Positions 1-10,925 of a stretch of DNA of 64,000 bases are shown piece after piece; positions within the stretch are counted from its first letter, which is position 1; each line of letters starts with the position of its first letter. Location: the NCBI RefSeq assembly GCF_003473485.1, contig NC_053046.1, positions 41,749,832 through 41,813,831 of the forward strand. The letters are read 5' to 3'. The DNA comes from Medicago truncatula. Taxonomy: Eukaryota > Streptophyta > Magnoliopsida > Fabales > Fabaceae. Made by a program: the position numbers and the translations under genes. A model generated the notes under the pieces. The model ran no database searches. It had not been told where the DNA came from and worked only from the letters and a program-made list of their open reading frames with translations.

Positions 1-407
1 AATTTGAGTTAAAAAAGCACATATGTCTATTTTGTTTCCTACATGACTTAAAATAGGTGAGACATTTTCCAGTTCATCCCTGTCTTTGGCCCCTATATTT
101 CTCCCCTTTGGATCCCAAATCGATTCAAGAAAATTAAAAATTTCCTTGTAAAGCAATTTTTTATGCATGTGTTATCTGACAACGTTTTCACAGTACATTT
201 ATATATATATGGTTCCACCACAAACAATGTGTTATCTTCTTACTACACTTATACCACACCTACATTTTCTTGGGCACATGCAATGCAATGAATATATGGC
301 CCAGCACAATAATGTTAAGCCACACTTTATCTATATGCTATAGTATAGAGATATATATATTAATCCACATCCTAACATGAATAATACTCCATATATAATC
401 AAGAGAT

Positions 408-1367
408 TTAAATATTCAAGAAAGTTTTAATTGCATCAACCTCTTTATCCTTAAAAAACTTTAGTTCCTGGATTGCCAAATTTCTTGCTTCAACAACTTC
501 TTTATGATCTTCCTTGAATCCCCATTTTATCATTCCTTGAATGATTCCAACATAGTACCCAAATTTCCTCAATCTCTCAATTTCCTCTTCACACCCCCCA
601 CCCAGAACACCACCACATACAGCCCCACACGAATGCAACCTACCTTCATATTTCTCCACCACATGCCTGATTTCTTCCACGTGGCACTTCTCCTCACCGT
701 CGGATCCACTATACAAAATCTTCCCGTACTGCGCATCTATCACTCCTCCTCCTGAACCCACAGCACGTGAAATCTCAACCATCACCTTTAAGATCCTCTC
801 CGAATTTTCTCCACCGTCCGATCTAGCTAACAATTCAAATCCAAACGGGACAATTCCATCACCAGTTAAAAGCTCCATGTTAGGCCCATAAACATGATTG
901 ATCATAGGCCTGGGCCTGTCTGTGAGTGGAAGATGCTCGTGGGTGTAAGTGGCTGCTTCCATTAGTAACAAAGCTGAAGCAGCGGATATGGCTTGGTGGC
1001 GTTGACCTCCGACGAGCTCACATGTGGCGAGGCATAACGCCGGCACGGTTGTTTTTGGAGCTGTGAAAATGAGGTGGTGCATGGGCTCAAAAACCACGAG
1101 GGGTTCTTTGATAGTAATGGTTTGTTTGAGATGAGCTTCTATGTCAGCATGCAAGGAAGCCCAATACGGAGTTTGAGTCATACTCATTCTAAGGGTGGTG
1201 GACTTGAGCTTGGTGTTTAAGTGGGAACGGTGTTGATTTGATATGCATGAGAAATGAACGGTGGATTTAACATTTGTGACGTATGAAGTTGTAGTAACCA
1301 TATTGGAAAAAAAATGAGGTGAAGGTTGAAGAAGAGAAAGGAGGGAGAAGAATGAAATAAGTCTCAA
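408..1367 (-). CDS. GPPS.SSU: Geranyl diphosphate synthase small subunit, type I (plastid)
   Basis: Single uninterrupted frame of 319 aa, intronless as usual for this family. It resembles trans-prenyltransferases but lacks the Asp-rich catalytic motifs; where the first DDxxD should be it reads THEHLPLTDRPRP, the hallmark of the non-catalytic type I small subunit (snapdragon, hop, mint). Both CxxxC motifs that mediate binding to the large GGPPS subunit are present: CLATC near residue 112 and CGAVC near 248. Known role of the family: it binds plastid GGPP synthase and shifts its product towards geranyl diphosphate for monoterpenes. The first ~60 residues are Ser/Thr-rich and fit a chloroplast transit peptide. 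The first Met is used here; Met23 (MVTTTSYVTN) is an equally good start. No truncation or frameshift seen. Type II small subunits are less likely because they keep DDLPCMD-like residues. Confidence 0.9.
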   Translation of the reverse strand: MRLISFFSLLSLLQPSPHFFSNMVTTTSYVTNVKSTVHFSCISNQHRSHLNTKLKSTTLRMSMTQTPYWASLHADIEAHLKQTITIKEPLVVFEPMHHLIFTAPKTTVPALCLATCELVGGQRHQAISAASALLLMEAATYTHEHLPLTDRPRPMINHVYGPNMELLTGDGIVPFGFELLARSDGGENSERILKVMVEISRAVGSGGGVIDAQYGKILYSGSDGEEKCHVEEIRHVVEKYEGRLHSCGAVCGGVLGGGCEEEIERLRKFGYYVGIIQGMIKWGFKEDHKEVVEARNLAIQELKFFKDKEVDAIKTFLNI

Positions 1368-1380
1368 GTTGAGTTATTTT

Positions 1381-2290
1381 GATATTGATGGGATCCTTGA
1401 TTATTATTATATCTATGGTGTTGATATTCAACTAATAGAAATTTGTCTGTTTTGCTTGACATTTTTTAATGTGTTTATTTAGATATTTTCTTATAAAGGA
1501 AATCAAATAAAAATTAGACTAAATTATAGATGAGAGAGAACGGGAAAGCGATTGGTGGACATGTCTATAATAATAGAGTGCTGTATGAAATAAATTACAA
1601 GTGGTGCAATTGATGATATTGATAGATCCTTAATTACAATTTTTATGGTTGTGTTCATTCTTCCGTCAAAATGTTCGTTCCATGATGTTGATGTTCAACT
1701 AAGGGAAATTTGGCTGCTTTGCATGGTCATCTTTTTCAATGTCTCCCTTACGTTAGGTAAGGTGAGAAACTCGTGTCAAATGTCAAAATAAAAAAAGGAA
1801 CTTCTACGGTACACTCATAAAATGAGGTGTACCGATACTCTTGCTTCATAATTTTATAAATTAACGATCATTTTGTGTGAAATAAATAATTATTTGTCAA
1901 CATTTATATTTTATAGAACATCATTTCATAAGAAAAAACATCATTTCATTGTTTATAAGAATTGTAGTAACTTTTTTACATATTATCGTAAAAAAATAAT
2001 ATCAAAGTTCTCAATTATGGATGATAAAAATTCAAAAAATTAATAATTTTATTTCGTTGATGCTTTTAATGAATAAGATTTAGTTATTATAATTATAAAT
2101 TATAAATAATAAAAAAAAATTATCAAAAAAATAACTCATTTAACTATTATTCTAAAGAGTGAGTGTACCAGTGCACTCAAATATATTGAGTGTACCATAA
2201 AATTTGCCAATAAAAAATACAATGAATTATAGATGAGACAGAAAAGGAAAAGCAAGTGGAGGAGAGAGTTGATTTATTTTAGAGGAAACT
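1381..2290. repeat. Degenerate local duplication upstream of GPPS.SSU
   Basis: Two related units lie end to end (about 1381-1600 and 1601-2290). Each begins with a stretch containing GATCCTT and 'ttgatattcaactaa', and each ends with 'aattatagatgaga' followed by a purine-rich run. The second unit is longer because a MITE (1808-2196) sits in it. A third partial copy lies at about 3370-3480, itself interrupted by a retroposon. No coding potential seen. The copies may carry upstream sequence of the GPPS.SSU gene, whose 5' end is at 1367. Confidence 0.55.
1808..2196. mobile_element. MITE family A, copy 1
   Basis: About 389 bp bounded by GGTACACTC on the left and its inverse GAGTGTACC on the right. 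A second, subterminal GTGTACC lies just inside the left end and an extra GTGCACTC just inside the right end. No ORF. A diverged second copy lies at 23552-23925 with the same internal order of motifs, so this is a dispersed family and not chance similarity. A target duplication could not be fixed; a TA dinucleotide on each side is possible. Confidence 0.65.
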
Positions 2291-3075
2291 TATACCAATA
2301 AGTAATTGATAATTGATAAATTAATGGATTGAATCAATGGTGTGTTTGATGTGCTACAAAATAAAGTATGGGATGAGACAATTTTAGTTTTGCGGTGTTT
2401 GATTTGTAAAATTGTTTTAATTTTAGTTTTATCTCTCATTAAACCACATCACAACTTTTTATACCACGCATAAGTTGTCTGAAATAAGAAAATCATTTTT
2501 TGTTCATTGAAAATCGTATAAGATCAAAAATTATTCAATATCATAAAAATTTGTCTTGTGTTAGTTGTTTTGCGTTATATTGTATTGTTATGTTTTGTGT
2601 TGTTATGTCATATACATATTGTTTAGCATATCAAGCACACTAATATTATTTGATAAAGAGTAACTGAAGGTTAATAAACTAGTAGATAGTGGAGCACATA
2701 ATAGATAAATTCGTTTATAGTTAATAATTAATAGGTCGTGCATAGAAAAAGTAATTTAAATCAGTGTACTAGATGTCAGAGCTGAATTGTTGTTATAGTG
2801 TGTTAAACATGTATAGTTACCAGTTATTGATATGTTTGATGGTGTAATAAAAAAGGTCATGCTAACTTCTTAAGAAGACAAAAAAGAAAATAAATAAGAT
2901 TTTCAAAAGCTTCTGCGTAGTCACGCGTTTGAAACCTTAAAGTTAGATTTTAGAATGACATTTAGAATGATTTTTAGAAATACAAAGAAAAACCTTTTTT
3001 TCTAAAAATAACTATTCAAATACTAGCTTTAAGTTAAAATGGTTTTTAGAATGATTATAGCAAAAAACATTACAA
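2291..3075. other. Spacer, no gene seen
   Basis: AT-rich DNA with no convincing ORF, repeat end or RNA gene. A short stretch around 2940-3060 repeats 'tttagaatgattttta' motifs imperfectly. Confidence 0.5.
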
Positions 3076-3084
3076 TATAAAAAA

Positions 3085-3269
3085 GGGTCCTGCTAACCGG
3101 TGCCCTTGGGGTATTGGTTAAGCATACCATAAAAGAGAATTATTACCATAAAAAAAAATTGTTTTTGACTTTATTATAAATTAATTACACAATTTCAATG
3201 CATTAACTACTATATAATTTCCTTTTTCAAATCCTTAATCGATGTCCCGGACACCGGTTAGCATTTCCC
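3085..3269. mobile_element. MULE-type MITE (family CTAACCGGTG), copy 1
   Basis: 185 bp with inverted ends: left GGGTCCTGCTAACCGGTG, right CACCGGTTAGCATTTCCC. It is flanked by a perfect 9-bp direct duplication TATAAAAAA (3076-3084 and 3270-3278), the target-site size of Mutator-like elements. No ORF. A second copy with its own target duplication lies at 47210-47397. Confidence 0.85.
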
Positions 3270-3481
3270 TATAAAAAAACTATTTTAAAAAAGTTATAAC
3301 AAACTGGGCTAACTTGAGCTTAAGATTAAAGAAGCCGAAAGAAATGAGAAGAAAGAAACACGCCACACCAAATGGTGGTATTGATGAATCCTTAATTGAA
3401 ATTGATGTTGCCTTGTTTGTCCCATGACGTTGATATTCAACTAACGGAAATCTGGCTGTTTTGTTTGGGTATATATCAATG

Positions 3482-3976
3482 ACTTTTTTTTTTTTTTTTA
3501 CACAAAACAAAGGACACATTCATTCATTCAAATTGATAGAGTACATCGATGCAATACAAATTTGCTAAAAACAAAAAAGATGAATTTGTGAACAAACTCA
3601 CAACATCTATGTTAATAGCATAAAACGACAAAGTACATAAGCCTACAAATATGACTATATTAAAATCTCCGGAATAGCCATGTCTCCGGATCTGCAACGT
3701 TGATGACGCCAAAGTCATTGGTTGGATTTGCACTGGATCGAAACTGATCTGACAATATGAATCAAACAAACACCTGAACTAGGGAAAAGACAAACAACGT
3801 CGCACAAAGACGACAAACAAAACATGGTCGCACTAAGACGACGAAATCACAAAAGGAAAACCTAATTCAATGTGAAAATCACTTATTTAAATAGAAAGGA
3901 AGGAGAAAAACGATTTAGAGAGGTGATTTGGGGTCAAAAATCAACCCTAAACCACCCCTCTTTGGTGGATGAAAGA
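3482..3976 (-). mobile_element. Non-LTR retroposon insertion with poly(A) tail
   Basis: A 495-bp insertion flanked by a 14-bp direct duplication GGTATATATCAATG (3468-3481 and 3977-3990). The plus strand begins with a long T run, so the element lies on the minus strand and ends ...TGTGTAAAAAA. Internal frames are closed and no reverse transcriptase is visible, so it is either the untranslated 3' end of a 5'-truncated LINE or a retroposed transcript. Its last bases match the tiny insertion at 39325-39342. Confidence 0.75.
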
Positions 3977-4012
3977 GGTATATATCAATGTCTTTGTTAT
4001 ATTAAACACATA

Positions 4013-4092
4013 CTTCGTTCATCCAAAAATATAAGTAAGAATTAGTCAGTTTATATTGATGCAATTTTGTTTATATTTTAAAATGGAAGAAG
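4013..4092. mobile_element. Stowaway-like MITE
   Basis: About 80 bp with inverted ends, CTTCGTTC...ATATAAG on the left and a matching TATATTTT...GGAAGAAG on the right, between TA dinucleotides (4011-4012 and 4093-4094). The size, TA target and ATATAAG subterminal motif fit plant Stowaway elements. Confidence 0.5.
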
Positions 4093-4384
4093 TATGTAAA
4101 AAAAATAAAATAAAGAGTTACAGTGGTTGGATTTAAATAAACTCATACTTGATTTTTTTAGTCTAAGGACGAAAATTTTACCTTTAATATAGAATAAATG
4201 TGAGGTTTAAGATTCGAACACTAATTACCACATACATAAAGTAATGTTCATACTAAATAAATGATATTTATAGGAACACTTGTATTTGAATCTAACATAC
4301 TGGCTTCATTTTTATTTTGTTCCATCCATTGGAATTTGTAGTCACTTACTTCAGTTTGGTAATTTGGTTAGGTTACCGCGCTCA

Positions 4385-4757
4385 TTTCTTCCTTCGAATA
4401 ATCTGGTTGTCTTATGTTTGGGTTATTTAGAAGGAGCGGAATAAACGCATTTTTCATCAATAGGTTGCAGATTCCTACAACTTAGTAAACTTTGTAAAAT
4501 TGATTTCCTTTCAATGGCTTAAGGCTAATATATCCACCTTCGTTTATAGTTATCACGATTAGTGGAACCACCATTTGTATTGTATGGGTGTAATGATGTA
4601 ATCTTCAGGTTTTTGTTTCTTTTGTTGGAGTGCGTTGTTGATACACCTGTAGCTTGACATTGTAACTTTGTTGGTGGCTCGCTTTGCACGTCTTGTGCGA
4701 GTTGAGTCACTATTGGTTTCAATTTAATTCCATTTTGCCTTGTTTTAAAAAAAAGTT
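4385..4757 (+). mobile_element. LINE ORF2 3' end, decayed
   Basis: The frame from about 4412 reads WLSYVWVI*KERNKRIF and then FVKLISFQWLKAN and SYHD*WNHHLYCMGV. This is the C-terminal end of a plant L1-type LINE ORF2 (zf-RVT/WKERN region, then the WLKA...YHDWW tail). Three in-frame stops, two of them TAG at conserved Trp positions, show long decay. A 3' UTR-like stretch and an A-run at about 4744-4754 follow. Confidence 0.75.
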
Positions 4758-4784
4758 TTGCTGGGTCTTTAGTTGTTGCGAATA

Positions 4785-4958
4785 GAGTAGTGATATTTGA
4801 ACATCCATTTGAGACAACTTTTTTAACAACTTTTTATTTTCTCTCTTTTCATTGGTCAAAAACAATGGAGAGAGAAAAATGAAGAGAGAGAATAAGAATA
4901 TAATGTGAATATGAGAGTGAAAGTTGTCAACTCATGATTATACAAATATCATTTCTCT
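4785..4958. mobile_element. MULE-type MITE family B, copy 1
   Basis: 174 bp. The left end GAGTAGTGATATTTG pairs with the right end CAAATATCATTTCTC. It is flanked by a 9-bp target duplication with one mismatch, TTGCGAATA (4776-4784) and TTGGGAATA (4959-4967). Inner parts carry GACAACTTTT inverted copies and a GA-rich core. Related to 22772-22964. Confidence 0.8.
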
Positions 4959-5534
4959 TGGGAATAATGTTCATCATCTAACCATTAAAATTTGTTGGCT
5001 TTAATTTTTTTTTTTATGGGTCTTAGTTTTTTTTTTTTTTTTTGTCTTATTTAAGTTGTTGACGAGGTATCATCCATGATTTCATCGTTTTAAATATATA
5101 GAGTAACTCACAACACACGAGACTATCTAAAAAAAAGCACACGAGACCATCTAAATTTTTTGGAGGTCCTATTTCAATTTTGAAAATATTATATGCTTTG
5201 TTGGTTTACTTTGCACAGCCTGACCACATTTACTTAAACATAAAATAAATATAAATCAAATTAATATATATTTTGTCAATATACAATTATTTTATACATG
5301 GCATTATGCCTATAAAATATGTTGTCAAGTTAATTAATACTAAGTGTTAGGAGAAAAAAAATTAACATAAGCTGTCATTTCTTTCGTTACAAAAAAAATT
5401 CATCTTAAAATAAAAAAAAAAAAAAGAAGCCAAATCCATAAGGATAATTGCATTCTTTATCCAAATTTAAATAACAATTGGATCATTTATCTTTCATTCA
5501 TTTTAATTTTCTCTTTTTGATCCACTTGTATACG

Positions 5535-5671
5535 AACTTTTAAATTTGAAATTGATGATTTTAGTTTTTTTATGACTTTTCAATCTTTGAATATATAATT
5601 TTAACTTTTAAACTTGAAATTGATGATTTTAGTTTTATTATGACTTTTCAATCTTTGAATATATAATTTTT
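5535..5671. repeat. Tandem duplication, two ~68-bp units
   Basis: Units at 5535-5602 and 5603-5671 share 'aacttttaaa', 'ttgaaattgatgatttta' and 'caatctttgaatatataat' with few differences. Non-coding. Confidence 0.7.
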
Positions 5672-5814
5672 CATCAATGTTTATATATAATATTAGATTT
5701 AAAACATAAAAATCTATATGCAAATAGATTAAATGATAAAATTGAAATGAAAAATAGATAAAAACAAACCTATTACCGAAATTAAGATAGAGAGTAGAAG
5801 TATAATTTTGCCTG

Positions 5815-6030
5815 ATGGCTTAAATATGCAATTCGTCTCTGTAATTTGGATGCGTTTTGATTTTCGTTCTTGTAAAAAGAAAATTAAAAACATCCCTGTA
5901 AAAAAAAAAATTGTTTTAAAAAAATCTCTGGCCCTACTATTCAGTTGAAGTGGCATGGTTTTGGCCACGTGGCAGTTGCTGACTGTGCAACTTTTGCCAC
6001 GTGGCGATGACGTAGCATGCCACATAATTA
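5815..6030. repeat. MULE-like terminal sequence remnant
   Basis: Contains 'ggcttaaatatgcaattcgt' followed by fragments about 'ttttgattttcgttcttgt' and CCACGTGGC repeats. This is typical of legume Mutator-like element ends and matches in inverse the 'atatttaagcc' ends seen near 27700 and 28300. No opposite end or target duplication was found nearby. The rest of 4968-7190 shows no gene. Confidence 0.4.
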
Positions 6031-7189
6031 ATTTAAGTAAAAAAGTATAGTAAGAAATATTTGCAATCAAATACTTAAAAATGTAGAAAATGTTGTTTTC
6101 AAAGCAAAATTTACTTTCATTATCTAACTCGCACTAGTTAGTATGATCAATATTTGGAACACTGGAGGATTCAAAGCAAATATAGTTGACAATTGCTCTT
6201 ATTTTCATTGTAAACCTACAACTTTTAGTAAAAGAGTATTGGAACATTGATCTGGAGTTGGAAGTAAATTGAAAGGTTGGAAAATTAAACGCGAAGTAAT
6301 AAAAGTTAATGTGGTGTGAATTAAAAAAATATAATGTGGGGGTACCATATAAAATAAAACACACACGTTAGTAGTGATTAAATTGTGGTATTTAATTTTA
6401 AATATCTTATAATGATAAAAATAATAGTAATTACTTATACTTTTTTGTACATGAATATCACATTTTATAATTTTAGTTTATGTTGGTTGTGATAAAATTT
6501 AGATTCCAACTGAGTGCTAAAAAAAAGTTTCTGATTAATTAAGTTGATTAAAACAATTTACAATGTATGTATTGTCCACTTTTTCCTTGGTTTCAAGAGG
6601 AAAAATGGTCAAGTTCTTTGGCCAATATGCTAAAGGTTGGATCATCTATTGATATGCAAAGAGATTCGTGCATTGGAGTACAAATTTCATGTATAGCCAT
6701 TATAGTCTCTAGTATGTTTTAAGAGTAGGTGTTGTTTTTAAAAACTGCATGTTAGTAGGATTCACATTTCTGATATATATTAATGACTCTAGATGTGCAA
6801 AATTTACTTTGACATGATATATATTGAGTCTTCGGGAGAAAAATCATTTTTGCAGCAGTGAATTCTGAATTGAGAATTTGATTTACTCTGATATATTGTC
6901 TTATCGCTTGAACCTTGTAACGGATATATTTTTTCTTGTAGTAAAAATCATTCTTGTTTCTTAACTTAAAAACTTTTTAGATTATTATGATTTACGATTA
7001 GAAAACCAAAAGCTCTGCTAGGGTTCTGCTAATGGGACGGAGAACGACATCAAGATACTACGATGCTATTCTCTTCCCTACCTCCAAAACCACACGACAT
7101 AGGGGGAGGGGAGGGAACACATACTTAATTTGATGATAAGGTTATATCAGAATTGTGCAAACCTTGCAATGATGCTATGATCATAATAT

Positions 7190-7445
7190 TTCTAGGTAAA
7201 TTCATTGGTTATGTTACGACGGGAGCATGTCAAGGCGTTATGGAAACTAACTGGTGGTTTTGAGATTGTAGATATTGGCCATGGATTTTTCATGGTACAG
7301 TTCGATATAGAGGCTGATAAAGAAAAAGTGCTTGAAGGGGGGACTTATTTTCAAGCTGGCACCAATAATAACACGGCACAAAAAATATGGACAAGAAACA
7401 TCCAAGGAGTGATATTAACGGTACAAATTATAAGCCACAAGTAGA
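7190..7445 (+). pseudogene. LINE ORF1-type (DUF4283) fragment
   Basis: The frame from 7205 reads LWKLTGGFEIVDIGHGFFMV and then a QF..EADKEKVLEGG stretch. This is the core of DUF4283, found at the N-terminus of gag-like ORF1 proteins of plant LINEs. Upstream in-frame stops and loss of the zinc-knuckle part show that it is a fragment. It does not look like a host gene. Confidence 0.65.
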
Positions 7446-7675
7446 GACATACACTAACATGGGACATGTGATAACTAGCCAAAAATGTTAAGTAGCCATG
7501 GCATCAGAAGAATGACGAGAGTTTGGATGAGGAGAGTGTTAAGATGGTCGTGGAAACACCTCTTCATAATGTATGTAGTCTTATTTAGTTCAAGAATTGT
7601 GATTGTAATTCAATATTGAAAACATTGTCAATTTCGAATTCAATATTAAAATTGATGAATGCAATTAATGTTATA

Positions 7676-7790
7676 TTTAATTAGGGCGTGAAAGGTAGAC
7701 AAATTGTTAGCCGTTAAGGGTTGTTGTATCAATATGACTTCTCCACACTTTTTAGTGGGTTAAATATATTTTTAGTCCATGTTGAAAACT
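7676..7790. repeat. Direct repeat flanking the SCC3 pseudogene, left copy
   Basis: About 110 bp nearly identical to 14829-14940; both contain 'gtgaaaggtagacaaattgt' and 'cactttttagtgggttaaat' and end at 'tttttagtccat'. The left copy ends a few bases before the SCC3-like sequence starts (7795), so the pair brackets the pseudogene. Confidence 0.75.
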
Positions 7791-8089
7791 TACCCATTAC
7801 TCCTGCGGAAATTTATTTCGGAAGCGAAAGTGTCATTGCTGGTTGAGATTGTTTTGTATATGAACCTTGAACTTTATTCCTGAAGAGGCAGGAACGGGTT
7901 GGAGAATCTTTCTTGAAGGTGCTTTTAGTATATTTATGATGTTTCTGAGAAATTAATTAACGATTTCTTTTTCAGAATTTTACAAATGTCCTCCAGCTTA
8001 TGAAAGAGGCATTTTTTAAGCATGGTGACGAGGACCTTCTGAGAGCTTGTGTTAAGGCAATTAATTTCTGTTGCATAGAAAGTCGAGGG

Positions 8090-8539
8090 TGTACTTGCAG
8101 AAAAAGTACGGTAAAGATTCTAGGGTTAAGAATCGCAGATTAGGGTTCTAATCTAGGGGTTTTTAGACTGAATAATGGATCCTTTTAGAATGACCCTAAG
8201 GGGGTTATTTATAGCCTGCTAATGGGCTTTTTCCTGCGTGACTTAAGCTCTAAGAAAGCAGGGTTTTTAGTCTTTTTGGCTTATTTAGGCGGTTTAAGGC
8301 GACTTCTAGAGGTTTCTAGAAGCCGAGGTGGGCGGCGTCCTGAGGAGGACGCGCCTAGACCTCCAAAGTCCCTTCTATAGGGCGCCTAAGCCCTTCTGGA
8401 GGGCTTTTAACCCTTAGGAATATTTATGACGGTCCACAGCCCCCCAAGCACGAGGCTTGGAACAAGGCGAAGTGATGAATAATGTGGATTTGGTCCTGCT
8501 GGAGGGCTTTTAAACCCTTAGGAATATTATGACGGTCCA
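8090..8539 (-). repeat. LTR (3' LTR of the minus-strand element)
   Basis: About 450 bp, starting TGTACTTGCAG and ending GACGGTCCA on the plus strand. It contains two copies of the terminal ...GACGGTCCA boundary 103 bp apart (8436 and 8539), against six in the other LTR. Confidence 0.8.
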
Positions 8540-8979
8540 CAGCCCCCCAAGCACGAGGCTTGGTACAAGGCGTGGTGCTTTTGATTTTTTATGCGGTCGG
8601 GACGCTTTAATATGTTTGGGCTGGATGGTTCTGTTTATGAGAAGACTATCGTTTGTTCCTCGATTGGGCGTCCTTAACTTATAAGGGTTGATGAAGTTTA
8701 ATCTTTATGGGTGATTTGTTCATACCATAGACGTTCGTTGGCTTCTTTTTATGAATTATCTTCTTTTCTCCCTTTCACGGATTTGCCGAATTAGAGCTCT
8801 TTATAAAGTTTTAAAACTTTCATAGGCGCTCTGTTGATGTTTAAATATCAGTCGCCTTTAAAAAGGTCGGACTTGTTGTTCGAATATCAGTAGCTTTTAA
8901 GAAGGTCGTACTAATCAGTCGCCTTTAAAAAGGTCGGACCTGTTGCTTGGAATCTTAGTAGCCTTTAAGAAGGTCGTAC

Positions 8980-9303
8980 TGGCTTTGAATCTCAGTCGCC
9001 TTTAAGAAGGTCGTACTGGCGTTGAATCCTTTGAGTCTCAGTCGCCTTTAAGAAGGTCGTACTGGCTTTGAATCCTTTGAGTCTCAGTCGCCTTTAAGAA
9101 GGTCGTACTGGCTTTGAATCCTTTGAGTCTCAGTCGCCTTTAAGAAGGTCGTACTGGCTTTGAATCCTTTGAGTCTCAGTCGCCTTTAAGAAGGTCGTAC
9201 TGGCTTTGAATCCTTTGAGTCTCAGTCGCCTTTAAGAAGGTCGTACTGGCTTTGAATCCTTTGAGTCTCAGTCGCCTTTAAGAAGGTCGTACTGGCTTTG
9301 ATA
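8980..9303. repeat. 46-bp tandem array inside the LTR element
   Basis: About seven copies of a 46-bp unit containing 'cagtcgcctttaagaaggtc' and 'ggctttgaatcctttgagt', nearly identical to one another, with degenerate copies leading in from about 8840. The array is non-coding and lies in the element's interior. Confidence 0.85.
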
Positions 9304-9629
9304 CTTCCTTTTATAAAAAAAACCTGCAAAACAAATCTCAAAGGTCGAAAAGGTTTTTTTAGAATATAACTCCGCGTTTCATTTTTATGTTTTCCATGGC
9401 AGGACTATTGCTTCCATGCTCGTTTAATCATGGCGTGTTGATTGACGAGTTCTCTTCTTTTATTCATCTAGCCCTTGGCGAGCTTGTTAGTATCCCAACC
9501 TTGATTTATCTGAAATATAACAATTTCTCCAAACTTCCAAAGTAATCAGTATCATAAATAAACGAGTCCTTTAATCATATGCGATCATACTTCACCAAAA
9601 CTAACTATTCTTTGTCTTCTTTTATTTAG

Positions 9630-9850
9630 CTCGTATTTGATAATAAATTTTCTTCAAATCTAAACAGTATATTTTCTCAAAATATATTTGATGATAAATT
9701 TTCTTCAAATCAAACAGTATTATTTTCTCAAAATATATTTGACCATAAATTTTCTTCAAATCAAACAGTATTATTTTCTCAAAATATATTCGACGATAAA
9801 TTTTCTTCAAATCAAATAGTATATTTTCTCAAAATATATTCTTCAAATCA
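9630..9850. repeat. ~50-bp AT-rich tandem array inside the LTR element
   Basis: Four to five imperfect copies built on 'ttttcttcaaatcaaacagt' and 'ttctcaaaatatatt'. The lysine-rich frame across it is only a translation of the repeat. Confidence 0.75.
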
Positions 9851-10925
9851 AAAGTGTAAATACTCACCTTATTTCTTCTACCTATTTTTCTTATTTGTTG
9901 CATAATAAGAAATTGGAACTAACTCGCCCATTATCCTATCTATTCGCCAATCCGAGTAAAGACAAAAATATAATAGGCTATCGAAGAATAAGTCAGTTCT
10001 CAATATACAATTGTCCTACACGTAAAAATCGGAAAGATAAAACCTGGACGTTATATTTTTCTCTCTGAGTCTCGAGTGACGTTGTTACGGTTGTGCAGTG
10101 TTCCCTTGGTTCGTTGAAGTTCTTGCCCCTCTTGTTAATTCGTAAAATTCTCTTTACAAATATATTACATACATACTCGAACAAATCATGTTAGTTACTT
10201 TCAAATCAATCGTCGAAACTCATAATATCACAAATAATAAATAAATAATATTATTATTGAATTCCAGTGGCCATGAATGACTTACAGATTTATTATTTTC
10301 TATATTCTTCCAATTAACTACAGTTATGTCGGTTCTTAAATATACAATTTCTTAATTCTTGCCTAGCATTACTTACCCAACAAGCGGAAACAAAGAGTGA
10401 CAAAGGCTGCTGCTCAAGTACCAAACAATTATTGAGAAATTTATTAAAACTATTAATAGAGGCTTATAGATTTTTAGAAAATTTAGTTTACTTTGATAAT
10501 AAATTGAGAAAGCAAGAAAACAAAATTGATCATGATGGATAATTCTAAACAACAGTTTTTGCCTAGATTGAACGAACAAAATAATCAAAATTACCGCAGC
10601 CGTAACAAACAAAAAATAATTGTTTCATTCTGGAGTCAATAAATCAAGTGCAACCATGTTAATTGGTGAAGCAATCTAACACGCAGCATGATCTCAAGGT
10701 TAAACCTGCATTTTCCTCGGCATATACACGAGCTTCCTGGAGTATCAATAGCCTCGTGATTGGACAAATTGATCGTCGAAGCTGGATTGGTATTCGCCAG
10801 AATTGTTCGCCAAAGCTGGTTTGGTTTCGCCGGCTACTTTCTTTTGAGATCGCCGGGAAGGTTTTTTTTTAGGTTTGTGAGTGTGGTCTAGGTTAGTTTT
10901 ACCGTTTCCCACAGACGGCGCCAAC

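Noticed and set aside
504-755. 83-aa plus-strand frame
   Set aside because: It lies antisense to the GPPS small-subunit gene and resembles nothing; shadow frame.
4525-4722. 65-aa minus-strand frame
   Set aside because: It lies antisense to a LINE ORF2 remnant whose plus-strand motifs are recognisable.
8980-9303. Regular direct repeats resembling a CRISPR array
   Set aside because: Units are contiguous 46-bp tandem copies without unique spacers, inside a plant LTR element.
9622-9810. Lys/Ile-rich repeated frame
   Set aside because: Translation of an AT-rich tandem array within the LTR element.
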